Source of the DNA: Bradyrhizobium_A sp052115025
Lineage (GTDB): Bacteria; Pseudomonadota; Alphaproteobacteria; Rhizobiales; Xanthobacteraceae
Direction: 5' to 3'
DNA: 64,000 nt
Assembly (NCBI RefSeq): GCF_052115025.1
Contig: NZ_JBFRFW010000008.1
Span: 219,068 to 283,067 of the forward strand
Both the position numbers and the translations under genes were made by a program. This document shows positions 51,600 through 59,765 of the stretch, in pieces (within the stretch, counting starts at the first letter, position 1; every line of letters begins with the position of its first letter). The notes under the pieces were generated by a model that made no database searches, was not told the origin of the DNA, and was given only the letters and a program-made list of their open reading frames with translations.

Positions 51600-51713
51600 C
51601 CTCATGGTGAGGAGCGCGGCGGAGCCGCGCGTCTCGAACCATGAGGCCAGGTCGCAGCCACGCACGGGCCTCATCCTTCGAGACGCAGGCTTCGCCTGCT
51701 CCTCGGGATGAGG
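51600..51713. repeat. Palindromic intergenic repeat, copy B
   Basis: The same composite as 35960-36062: unit 1 with arms CCTCATGGT (51600-51608) and ACCATGAGG (51638-51646), unit 2 starting CCTCATCCT (51669) and ending GGGATGAGG (51705-51713). It sits between two convergent genes. The inner hairpins differ from copy A by compensatory changes, so the palindrome shape is kept. Confidence 0.85.
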
Positions 51714-51727
51714 GATTGCGCGCATAC

Positions 51728-52948
51728 CTACTTCTTCGCCACCAGCGGGCAGCCGCCTTCGGCGAGCGGCCGGAAGGCTTCCGCGGCAGGAATGGTCTGC
51801 ACCAGCTTGTAGTAGTCCCAAGCGCCTTTCGACTCCGCGGGCGTCTTCACCTGGAACAGGTACATATTGTGGATGTGCCGGCCGTCGGCACGCACCTCGC
51901 CGTCACCGAACAGCGGATCCTTCGACGGCAGTTCCTTCATCTTCGCCACGACGGCCTGACCATCACCGCTGTTCGCCGCCGCAGCCGCACGCAGATAGTG
52001 CAGCGTGCCGGCATAGACGCCGGCCTGGTTGGCGGTCGGGCGCTTGCCGTTCATCTGCGCGGCGAAGCGATCGGCGAACTTGCGGGTGCCGTCGTTCATG
52101 TCCCAGTAGAAGCCCTCGGTGAGATAGAGCCCCTTGGCGCTGTTGAGCCCGATGGCATGGACGTCGGTGAGCTGCATCAGCAGCGCGGCGAGATCCTGGC
52201 CGCCTGCAGTGAGGCCGAACTCGCCCGCCTGCTTCACCGAGTTGATGGTATCGCCGACCGCGTTGGCCAGCGCCACGACCTTGGCCTTGCTGGCCTGCGC
52301 CTGCAGCAGGAACGAGGAGAAGTCGGACGTGCCGGTCGGATGCCGCACGGTGCCCAGCACCTTGCCGCCCTCCGCCTTCACCACCGCTGCTGCGTCGCTC
52401 TCGAGCGCGTGGCCGAAGGCATAGTCGGCGGTGACGAAGAACCAGCTGTCCTTCTTGGCGCGCAGCAGCGCCAGCGCCGTGCCATGGGCCAGCGCCCAGG
52501 TATCATAGGTCCAGTGCACGGTGTTCGCCGAGCACTTCTCGCCGGTCAGCACCGCGGTGCCGGGGCCGGAGGCAATGAAGGCGGCCTTGCTGCCACGCAC
52601 CGCCTCCTGCACCGCGAGCGCGACCGAAGAGAACGGCACGTCGAGGATGGCGTCGACCTTGTCAACGTCGAGCCAGCGCCGCGCCAGCGCAGCGCCGATA
52701 TCGGGCTTGTTCTGATGGTCGGCCTGGATCACCTCGACGCTGAGACCGGGCTTCTCGGCCTTGAAGTCCTCAACCGCGAGCTTCGCCGCCACCACCGAAC
52801 CGGGTCCGGTGGAGTCAGCGGCAAACCCGCTGAGGTCGGTCAGTACACCGAGCTTGATGGTGTTGTTGGCGATCTCCGCATGCGCCGCGGACGCGGCAAG
52901 CAGCATGACGGCGGCGCCCGCCAGCGCGCGCTTGAGATGACGGGACAT
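51728..52948 (-). CDS. Periplasmic substrate-binding protein (Leu/Ile/Val-type)
   Basis: A 406-residue periplasmic binding protein of the Peripla_BP_6 family. A signal peptide is clear (RHLKRALAGAAVMLLAASAAHA, cleaved before EIANN). The mature part shows IKLGVLTDLSGFAADSTGPG and WFFVTADYAFGHALE. The ligand is unknown. It may transport a carboxylate for the neighbouring HMG-CoA reductase pathway (inference). No permease or ATPase genes are adjacent. ATG 52948 follows GAAGGAGGAGAC. It is 46 bp downstream of the HMG-CoA reductase gene on the same strand. Confidence 0.88.
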   Translation of the reverse strand: MSRHLKRALAGAAVMLLAASAAHAEIANNTIKLGVLTDLSGFAADSTGPGSVVAAKLAVEDFKAEKPGLSVEVIQADHQNKPDIGAALARRWLDVDKVDAILDVPFSSVALAVQEAVRGSKAAFIASGPGTAVLTGEKCSANTVHWTYDTWALAHGTALALLRAKKDSWFFVTADYAFGHALESDAAAVVKAEGGKVLGTVRHPTGTSDFSSFLLQAQASKAKVVALANAVGDTINSVKQAGEFGLTAGGQDLAALLMQLTDVHAIGLNSAKGLYLTEGFYWDMNDGTRKFADRFAAQMNGKRPTANQAGVYAGTLHYLRAAAAANSGDGQAVVAKMKELPSKDPLFGDGEVRADGRHIHNMYLFQVKTPAESKGAWDYYKLVQTIPAAEAFRPLAEGGCPLVAKK

Positions 52949-52994
52949 GTCTCCTCCTTCGTTTGTGTTGTTGGATGTCGTCATCGCGACGCGC

Positions 52995-54281
52995 TCAGGC
53001 GCGTCGCAGTTCGTTCAGGACCTGTTCGGCGACGTCGACACGCACCGTGCCCTTCGCTACCAGCGCCTTCGCCACCGCGTCGACCTCGTCGCCGACCGCA
53101 CCGGCCATCATCGCGATGTTCTGTGCATGCAGGTCCATGTGGCCCTTCTGGATGCCCACCGTCGCCAGTGCCTTCAGCGCCGAGAAGTTCTGCGCGAGGC
53201 CGACCGCGGCGATGATGCGCGCCAGCCGCTCGGCGGTGCGCACGCCAAGGATCCTCAGACAGGCCTGCGCGGTCGGATGCAGCCTGGTCGCGCCGCCGAT
53301 CAGGCCGACCGCCATCGGCAACTCGATCGAGGCGCTGAGGTCGCCCTCGCGCGTCACCTCGTAATGGGTCAGGCTGCTGTAGTGGCCGCAGCGCGCCGCA
53401 TAGGCGTGGGCGCCGGCCTCGACCGCACGGGTGTCGTTGCCGGTCGCAAGCACCACGGCGCTGATGCCGTTCATGATGCCCTTGTTGTGGGTCGCCGCGC
53501 GATAGGGATCGGCGGCGGCAAAATGATACGCTGCCAGCATGCCGTCGCGGACCTCGGCGCCGCCGATGTCGGCGAGCTTCCACACCGCGTGGGCCCGCGC
53601 GAGGCGCCGGTCGGCGAGGTTGGACAGGATACGCAGGTACACCCGCCCGCCGCTCCACGCCGCGATCTGCGGCGCCACCTTCTCGGCCATGGTGTTGACC
53701 GCATTGGCGCCCATGGCGTCGCGGGTGTCGACGATGAGATGGGTGATCAGCATCGGGCCGCCGCGCGTCTCCAGCAGGCGTACCTCGAGGTCACGGAAAC
53801 CACCGCCGAGCTTGACCAGCACCGGGTCGCAGGCGTCGCAGATCGCCCTGATGTCGTCGCGCCGCTCCAGCAGGCGCAGCCGCGCCGCGTGGGGATCAGG
53901 CACGTCGACCGCCTGCACCTGGGCGATCATCAGCGTGCCTGACAGCGATGTGGTGAAGCCGCTGTCGTAATTCTGCCGGGCGGCGTTGCACACCGCGGCA
54001 ACCACGGAGGATTCCTCCGTCGCCATCGGCACCAGCACATCCTCGCCGTCCACCTTCATGTTGGTGGCGATGCCGATCGGCACATTCATGGTCGCGATGG
54101 CATTCTCGATCAGCTTGTCGGCGAGCGGCACCGGCAGGTTGCCCATATCGGCGAGATGGCTCCTGGCCGCCTCGTCGAGGTCGGCGAACGCGGCGACAAG
54201 ATCGAGCCGCTCCAGCGGCGATTTGCGGTGGAAACCGCCAATCCGCGAACTGCGGTTGCGGCCGGAAAGAGTGGAGTTCAT
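52995..54281 (-). CDS. mvaA: HMG-CoA reductase, class II (degradative type)
   Basis: A 428-residue protein, the same length as Pseudomonas mevalonii MvaA. Catalytic residues fall at K267 (THNKGIMNG), D283 (TGNDTRAVE) and H381 (KGHMDLHAQN), numbered as in P. mevalonii, with an acidic pair in MATEESSVV for the catalytic Glu. The IENAIATMNVPIGIATN segment is also diagnostic. Class II enzymes of catabolic bacteria oxidise mevalonate to HMG-CoA, usually with NAD. The physiological direction here is inferred. Downstream lyase is not in the window. ATG 54281 follows CAGGGATCG. It is divergent from a MocR regulator with a shared control region. Confidence 0.9.
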   Translation of the reverse strand: MNSTLSGRNRSSRIGGFHRKSPLERLDLVAAFADLDEAARSHLADMGNLPVPLADKLIENAIATMNVPIGIATNMKVDGEDVLVPMATEESSVVAAVCNAARQNYDSGFTTSLSGTLMIAQVQAVDVPDPHAARLRLLERRDDIRAICDACDPVLVKLGGGFRDLEVRLLETRGGPMLITHLIVDTRDAMGANAVNTMAEKVAPQIAAWSGGRVYLRILSNLADRRLARAHAVWKLADIGGAEVRDGMLAAYHFAAADPYRAATHNKGIMNGISAVVLATGNDTRAVEAGAHAYAARCGHYSSLTHYEVTREGDLSASIELPMAVGLIGGATRLHPTAQACLRILGVRTAERLARIIAAVGLAQNFSALKALATVGIQKGHMDLHAQNIAMMAGAVGDEVDAVAKALVAKGTVRVDVAEQVLNELRRA

Positions 54282-54451
54282 CGCGCGATCCCTGGTGGCG
54301 GCAGCCGCGCCCACGGGAACGCAGGGGAACGACACCCGCGCCGGCCATGCCGCCGATCGCGTGCCTGTCGCGCCCGCCTCGGCGAGCGGCGCCCTCCCCA
54401 TCGTCCCGCCTTGCGCGGCGAACGTTTGTGATGCCAGCAACTTGAAGCGCC

Positions 54452-54519
54452 GATGGGTACGGTTCAAGGAACGCTTTGCACATTTATCCGAAGCCCCGTA
54501 CCATCTCGACGATGGGTAC
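54452..54519. promoter_or_regulatory. Repeated GATGGGTAC motif, probable MocR operator
   Basis: GATGGGTACGGTT (54452) and GATGGGTACAGTT (54511) are direct repeats 59 bp apart, and an inverted half GTACCATC lies at 54498-54505. The right copy contains the ATG start codon of the MocR gene (54512). The 230-bp interval between the two divergent genes thus carries a regulator site overlapping translation initiation. Confidence 0.65.
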
Positions 54520-55969
54520 AGTTGCCTCCACAGGCCGGCCGGGACAGGCCAAATCGCGTGTCGACATGGTGATCGACACGTTCGCCGAGCGCATCGAGCG
54601 CGGCCAGATGCGCGGCGGCGAGCGGCTGCCGTCGATTCGCAGCGCCGCGCAGGCGTTCGGCGTCTCCAAGAACACCATGGTGGACGCCTATGAGCGCCTC
54701 GTCGCCACCGGGCTGATCGAGAGCCGCCCCGGCTCGGGCTTCTATGTCAGCCAGCGCCGCGCCAAGGCCGCCGTCGTGCCGACGCCGGTAGCGGTCGACG
54801 CTGTCGACAGCGTCTGGCTGCTGCGCGAGCAACTCGAGAAGCGCTACGCCGTGCGCGTCGGCGACGGCCGGCCGCCGCCGGCGTGGACCGAAGGCTCCGA
54901 GGTCGGGCGCTATCTGCGCCCGGTCAATAAGCCAGGCCAGCGCACCATTCCGGAGAGCTATGGCAGCCCCTACGGCCTGCTGCCGCTGCGCGCCCGCCTC
55001 GCCGGCCTGCTCGCCGAACGCGCCATCACCGCGACGCCGGCGCAATTGCTGATGACCCATGGCGCCAACGACGCGCTCGACATGATCGTGCGCCACTTCG
55101 TCGAGCCCGGCGACGCCGTGCTGGTGGACAGCCCCGGCTACTATCCGCTGTTCGGCAAGCTGCGGCTGGCGAAAGCCCGTCTGGTCGGCGTGCGCCGCCA
55201 GGCCGATGGGCCCGATCCCGACGACCTCGCCGCCCAGGCCGCCGCCAGCGGCGCAAGACTGTTCTTCACCCAGTCGCTGGCGCACAACCCGACCGGCTGC
55301 TCGATCAGCCTGCCGGTGGCCTATCGCGTGATGCGCGTCGCCACCGACCACAACCTGATCATCGTCGACAGCGACCCGTTCGCCGATGTCATGCCGGCGA
55401 GCCAGCCGCGGCTCGCCGCGCTCGACGGGCTCGACCGCGTGATCGTGGTCGGCACCTTCGCCAAGACGCTGTCCGCCAGCCTGCGCTCGGGCTACATCGC
55501 CGCCCGCGCCGACATCGCCGCCGCCCTCGCCGATCTCAAGATGATCACGCGGACCAACTCGTCCGGCTATGTCGAGCAGATCGTCCACGACCTGATCGTC
55601 AGCGGCCGCTATCGCGGTCACGTCAAGCGCCTCGCCGGACGCATCCGCGAGGCCACCCATCGCGCCCACGAAACGCTGGCGCGGCTCGGCCTCTCCTGCC
55701 TCGGCGAGCCGTCGGGCGGCTTCTACATGTGGTGTGAACTGCCCGCGCACATCGACGACGAGGAACTGTCGCGACGGGCCGCGGAGCGCGGCATCCTGCT
55801 CGCACCGGGGTCGGCGTTCCATCCCGGCGGCAACGAGACGCGTCCGGCGATGCGGCTGAACATCGCCTACCTGCAGGATCCGCGGTTCGAGGAATTCATG
55901 CAGGCGCAACTGCGGGCGCCGGTCGAAACGGGAAAGACCCCCGCACGCAAACCGCGCCCGCAGCCTTGA
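54512..55969 (+). CDS. MocR-type regulator (GntR HTH plus aminotransferase domain)
   Basis: A 485-residue fusion of GntR winged helix (residues about 10-80: VIDTFAERIERGQM, GERLPSIRSAAQAFGVSKNT, the SRPGSGFYVS wing) and a class I aminotransferase domain with PLP Lys318 (GTFAKTLSASLRSGY). HNPTGCSISL and the Arg in RPAMRLNIAY mark the substrate-carboxylate site. It is divergent from the HMG-CoA reductase gene and is probably its regulator, responding to an amine or amino acid. ATG 54512 is preferred over an in-frame ATG 12 codons upstream, since MGTVAS starts the ordered domain. No Shine-Dalgarno is seen. Confidence 0.9.
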   Translation: MGTVASTGRPGQAKSRVDMVIDTFAERIERGQMRGGERLPSIRSAAQAFGVSKNTMVDAYERLVATGLIESRPGSGFYVSQRRAKAAVVPTPVAVDAVDSVWLLREQLEKRYAVRVGDGRPPPAWTEGSEVGRYLRPVNKPGQRTIPESYGSPYGLLPLRARLAGLLAERAITATPAQLLMTHGANDALDMIVRHFVEPGDAVLVDSPGYYPLFGKLRLAKARLVGVRRQADGPDPDDLAAQAAASGARLFFTQSLAHNPTGCSISLPVAYRVMRVATDHNLIIVDSDPFADVMPASQPRLAALDGLDRVIVVGTFAKTLSASLRSGYIAARADIAAALADLKMITRTNSSGYVEQIVHDLIVSGRYRGHVKRLAGRIREATHRAHETLARLGLSCLGEPSGGFYMWCELPAHIDDEELSRRAAERGILLAPGSAFHPGGNETRPAMRLNIAYLQDPRFEEFMQAQLRAPVETGKTPARKPRPQP

Positions 55970-55973
55970 ACGT

Positions 55974-56495
55974 TCAGGCGGCCGACGACAGCGACGCCAC
56001 GAGCGCGCGGAAGCGCGCGAGTTGATCCGCCTTGAGCTGGCGCGCCTCGTCGCGGCCGACGAACACCTTGAACATGATGCCGCCATCGACGTTGAGGAAC
56101 GCAACGAACGCCGAGGTCTTGTTCATGAACGGCCGTTCGACGAACGCAACCCCGCCACAGCGGGTGTGGCGCAAATGGCCGTGCAGGCCCTTCGGCTGCA
56201 TCAGGTTGAAATAGCCGCGGCCGACCTCGCCGCTTGGCAGCGGCCCGGTGAACTCGAAGATGCCGTCGTCGGTGTGCACGATCAGCGTCACCTCGCCCCA
56301 CCCGGCGATGTCCTGCATCACCTCTGCGAACGCCTCGCCGGCGCCGAAGCGCGCCATGCCTTCCGGCAGCGCCTCCAGCACCGCACGGGCGGTGACGCCG
56401 CGCTCGCGCGCGACGTCCTCGATCACCGCGCCGGCATTGGCGGCCATGTAGGTCTTGAGATCGTCGGCCGTGATTATCGCCTGTGCGTCAGCCAT
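55974..56495 (-). CDS. hutX: HutX/ChuX-type cytosolic heme carrier
   Basis: A 173-residue protein of the HutX/ChuX family: EDVARERGVTARAVLEALPE near the N-terminus, DIAGWGEVTLIVHTDDGIFE in the core and MNKTSAFVAFLNVDGGIMF, MFKVFVGRDEARQLK near the C-terminus. Family members bind heme in the cytoplasm and pass it on after import or degradation. It lies 4 bp downstream of the heme oxygenase gene, consistent with a common transcript. The stop codon is close to the convergent MocR gene. Confidence 0.87.
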   Translation of the reverse strand: MADAQAIITADDLKTYMAANAGAVIEDVARERGVTARAVLEALPEGMARFGAGEAFAEVMQDIAGWGEVTLIVHTDDGIFEFTGPLPSGEVGRGYFNLMQPKGLHGHLRHTRCGGVAFVERPFMNKTSAFVAFLNVDGGIMFKVFVGRDEARQLKADQLARFRALVASLSSAA

Positions 56496-56499
56496 CCGG

Positions 56500-56835
56500 T
56501 CACGCCGCCGCGCTGGACTTGCGTTCAGTCTGGATGATCTCGAAACCCTCGAACCTGGGGTGGCCGAGATAGAGGCTTTCGCCGGTCGGGTTGCCGGCAC
56601 GGGCATGCGCGGCGCGAAATTCTTCCGAGCGCGTCCACGCCTCGAACGCCGCCTTGCTCGCCCACAGCGTGTGGGTGGAATAGAGGCGATGGTCCTCGGC
56701 GTCCGGCCCGCGCAGCAGGTTGAACTCGATGAAACCGTCCATCCGGTTGAGATAGGTTTCGCGCTTTGCCCAGATCGTCTCGAACGCCTCCTCGGCGCCC
56801 TTGCGGACCTCAAAGCGATTCATGGCGATGTACAT
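56500..56835 (-). CDS. IsdG-like heme-degrading monooxygenase (HmuD/HmuQ-like)
   Basis: A 111-residue ABM-superfamily enzyme. The IsdG catalytic triad positions are conserved exactly as N6 (IAMNRFEV), W67 (FEAWTRSEE) and H77 (RAAHARAG). IsdG-type enzymes open the heme ring to release iron, and Bradyrhizobium japonicum HmuD and HmuQ belong to this type. The ATG at 56835 follows AGGGAGAAGTCTGAC, a good ribosome site. It is located between hmuR and hutX, so it should process imported heme in the cytoplasm. Confidence 0.85.
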   Translation of the reverse strand: MYIAMNRFEVRKGAEEAFETIWAKRETYLNRMDGFIEFNLLRGPDAEDHRLYSTHTLWASKAAFEAWTRSEEFRAAHARAGNPTGESLYLGHPRFEGFEIIQTERKSSAAA

Positions 56836-56975
56836 GTCAGACTTCTCCCTTGGTAACGCGTGTCAGTTTCGGAGCAACAGTTGTCCGCTCCCTCGCGGGA
56901 TCGGACGACGGCGAAAGCAGCAAGGCGGACCGCGCGAAGCGCGGCCCGCCAGGATGCCCCCGGTGGGCGCGGAGG

Positions 56976-59336
56976 TCAGGCGCCACCGAAATGGATCTTC
57001 AGGCCGCCCTTGTAGGTGATGCCGGGCCCCGGGCTCGAGAACAGCACGTCGTTCTGCGTCGTGCCGTCCGTCGAGGAACCGGGAATGGCATAGGGCCGGT
57101 AGTAGCGGTTGGCGACGTTGTCGACCGAGAAGTTCAGCGTGATATCCTTGGTCGGCTGGTACGCCAGATAGAGATTGACGAGATCACCCGAGGTCGCCGG
57201 AAGGTAACCAGCCGGCACGTCGGTGTTCGCGGCAAACGACACCCACTGCGCCGAGACGGTGAGCCGCCGGTCGAGGAAGCGCAGGCCCGCGGTGCTCACC
57301 ACCTTCTTGGGCATGATCAGCGAGGCGAGGCCGACATTGGTGACCGTGTTCTTGCCTTCCATCACGTTGCCGGCGACGCTCGCGAACCAGCTGCCGGCGT
57401 CGTAGGCAACCTCGCCCTCGAAGCCCTGGATGCGCGCGTTGGCGATGTTCTGGTACTGGTAGAATTTGCTGTAGTTGCCGAACCGCGGCCCGAGGATCGA
57501 GGGCTGCGGCGTCGAGGCGACGAGGTCGATATAATCCTCAACATCGTTGCGGAACACGTTGAACTTGGCGCGGAAGGCATCGGTCGCCGAGAAGATGCCG
57601 TCATACTTGAGATTGACGCCGACCTCCTTGTTCTTGCCGACCTCGGGACGCAGGTACGGGTTCTGCTGGAAGCAGAACAGGCCGCCGCTGCCGTCCGGAC
57701 AGTTGAACAGCACCGGACCGCCGCCGGTGGCATGCGAGCCCGCGATCAGGGTCTCCGTGATCGACGGCGCGCGATAGCCTTCGGCGTAGCTGACATAGGG
57801 CGTGAAGCCTGCGAACGGCGTGAGGCCGACCGTGATCTTCGGCGACACACGATCGCCGCTCGACGTCACGCCTCCGCCATTGAGCTCGTAGTGATCATAG
57901 CGCGCGGCGCTGACGATCTCGAGCCAGGTCGAGTAGTTGGTCTTGAGCTGCACGAAGCCGCCGGACACCGTGCGACGTCCGCCCGGCGTGGTGACGTTGG
58001 AGTTGCCGCTCTTGTCGAAGGTCGTCACGTTGTCCTGGAACGCATCGACGCCGTAGGTCAGCGCATTGCGCCAGTCGCCGAACGTGAACTTCGAGGTGTT
58101 GTTGACGTCGATGCCGACGGTATTGAGCAGGTAGCTGCGCTGGTCGCCGACGCAGCCGGAAATGTTGTTGCCGGGGTTGGTCAGCGAGCACACCCCGCCA
58201 CCGGTGGAGATGCGGTTGTTGTAGGTCTTGACCTGATCGTTCTCGGTGCGATTGGCGTAGAGCGTGGCGTTCCAGTCGAACAGGTCGTCGTCCGGCTTGT
58301 AGTAACGCCAGTTGACCGTACCGGTATAGTTCTTGACGTTGGAGTCGTAGACCGACGTGCCGGCAATCGCGGCGATCGGCGCGGTGGTGGTGGTCGGGCC
58401 ACGATTGAACTGGCCGATACTGTAGTTGAAGTCCTGGAACGTGCCGCCGATCTTGACCGTATGGCCGTCGGCCGGGCGTGCGGTCAGCTTCAGCATGCCG
58501 GCGGCGAGGTCGTTGCCGGTGTTGCNGATCTCGGTGCCGCTGCCGTCCTTGTAGTTGCCCTGGTTGCGGTAGACCGCGCCGCCGAACACGTCGAGCGTCG
58601 GATCGGCACGCACACCGCCGAACACCGAGCCGACGCCGCCGAAGCCGTTCGACTTCAATGATCCGCTGAGGTCGACACCCCAGCGCTCACCGGGACGCAC
58701 CACATCGTCGATGTCCTTGGTGCGGAACGAGACCAGGCCACCGATCGCACCGGAGCCGTAGACATTGGCGATCGGACCGCGCACCACGTCGATACCGCCG
58801 ATCAGCTCCGGATCGAGGAAGAACGAGCCATTGGCGTTGTGGCCGGTACGCTGGTAGTTCTGCCGCGCACCATCGACCAGCACCGCGACGCGGCCGAAGT
58901 CCTGCAGACCGCGCACATTGACCGCTGTCGACGGCTCGTCGCCGCGATCCTGCATCGTCACCCCAGGCACCGTGCGCAGCACGTCGCCGACGCGCGTCGG
59001 CTGCATGCCCTGGATCTGCTCGCCGCTGACCACGCTGACCGGCGCCAGCGCATCGATCGCCCGCTCCTCGGTCTTGCTCGCCGACACCGTGATCGTGTCG
59101 AGGGTCTGCGCGGCCTGCGCATGCGCATTCAGCGCCTGTGATGCCGGCGGCTGCACGACCGGGCGACGCACCGCCGCGCGACGCTTTGCAGGTTTTGCCT
59201 GATCCTGCGCGGCCGCTTGTGTCGCCCGCGCCGGCTGCGCATCCTGCGCGTGACCGAACGACGCACCGCCCAATCCCAGCGCCAGCACCGACGCGCCCCA
59301 AAGGAGCACATGCGTACCCCCGGCCCGATTTTGCAT
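56976..59336 (-). CDS. hmuR: TonB-dependent heme receptor
   Basis: A 786-residue outer-membrane receptor. A signal peptide (VLLWGASVLALGLGGASFGHA) is followed by a Pro/Ala-rich stretch, the TonB box DTITVSASKTEER, the plug (VLRTVPGVTMQDRGDEPSTA) and a beta-barrel. The heme-receptor motifs are recognisable as YAEGYRAPSITE (FRAP-like) and NPYLRPEVGKNKE (NPNL-like). ATG 59336 has GGGGG upstream, and a TTG 15 bp earlier is less likely. One undetermined base (58526) leaves residue 271 unresolved. It imports heme across the outer membrane for the HmuTUV importer. It is divergent from hmuPTUV. Confidence 0.92.
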   Translation of the reverse strand: MQNRAGGTHVLLWGASVLALGLGGASFGHAQDAQPARATQAAAQDQAKPAKRRAAVRRPVVQPPASQALNAHAQAAQTLDTITVSASKTEERAIDALAPVSVVSGEQIQGMQPTRVGDVLRTVPGVTMQDRGDEPSTAVNVRGLQDFGRVAVLVDGARQNYQRTGHNANGSFFLDPELIGGIDVVRGPIANVYGSGAIGGLVSFRTKDIDDVVRPGERWGVDLSGSLKSNGFGGVGSVFGGVRADPTLDVFGGAVYRNQGNYKDGSGTEIXNTGNDLAAGMLKLTARPADGHTVKIGGTFQDFNYSIGQFNRGPTTTTAPIAAIAGTSVYDSNVKNYTGTVNWRYYKPDDDLFDWNATLYANRTENDQVKTYNNRISTGGGVCSLTNPGNNISGCVGDQRSYLLNTVGIDVNNTSKFTFGDWRNALTYGVDAFQDNVTTFDKSGNSNVTTPGGRRTVSGGFVQLKTNYSTWLEIVSAARYDHYELNGGGVTSSGDRVSPKITVGLTPFAGFTPYVSYAEGYRAPSITETLIAGSHATGGGPVLFNCPDGSGGLFCFQQNPYLRPEVGKNKEVGVNLKYDGIFSATDAFRAKFNVFRNDVEDYIDLVASTPQPSILGPRFGNYSKFYQYQNIANARIQGFEGEVAYDAGSWFASVAGNVMEGKNTVTNVGLASLIMPKKVVSTAGLRFLDRRLTVSAQWVSFAANTDVPAGYLPATSGDLVNLYLAYQPTKDITLNFSVDNVANRYYRPYAIPGSSTDGTTQNDVLFSSPGPGITYKGGLKIHFGGA

Positions 59337-59494
59337 CTTGCCCCCAACCAAAAACAGAGTGTGACCTGGTCGTGGCTGGCGGGCGGCCGGAAGCGGCAGC
59401 TAGCTGGCTAGCGCGCCCTTGATCGTGGGCGCAAACCAATGATGAACGTTCCGTAAGGCGCGCATCCAACACGGTCAAGCAGCAGCGGCGGCAG

Positions 59495-59512
59495 TTTATA
59501 TCAATTGTAAAA
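59495..59512. promoter_or_regulatory. AT-rich near-palindrome in the hmuR-hmuP spacer
   Basis: TTTATATCAATTGTAAAA has TTTA/TAAA arms around an AATT centre. In rhizobia the heme genes are controlled by Irr and the HmuP coactivator through such AT-rich boxes, so this is a candidate iron-response element. I did not match it to a defined ICE consensus. Confidence 0.3.
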
Positions 59513-59576
59513 TCCCGCGCTTGGAGGACGTCTTGCTGACCCCGTATATCGGAAGCCGATTGAGGATCGGCGAACG

Positions 59577-59765
59577 ATGGATCGACACACGCAAGACACG
59601 ACAGCAGCGGAGACCGCGGTGCAGAGCCGCCAGATCGCGCTGACCGGCAACCGCCTGGACGCGCGCGACCTGTTCGTCGCCACGCGCGAGATCATCATCG
59701 CCCATGGCGAGGAGACCTACCGCCTGCGGCTGACCTCGCAGAACAAGCTGATCTTGACCAAATGA
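59577..59765 (+). CDS. hmuP: HemP/HmuP hemin uptake regulator
   Basis: A 62-residue protein ending in the signature EETYRLRLTSQNKLILTK. HmuP is a coactivator that works with Irr for hmuR transcription in Bradyrhizobium. The N-terminal half is variable and polar. It is immediately upstream of and overlapping hmuT (ATGA). Confidence 0.92.
   Translation: MDRHTQDTTAAETAVQSRQIALTGNRLDARDLFVATREIIIAHGEETYRLRLTSQNKLILTK

Noticed and set aside
54464..56104. Long minus-strand open frame opposite the MocR gene
   Set aside because: It is the antisense shadow of the regulator, with no conserved domain and no ribosome site.
56930..56944. CCGCGC-GAA-GCGCGG hairpin downstream of hmuR
   Set aside because: Stable, but without a T-tract on the minus strand and short. 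Not enough for a terminator call.
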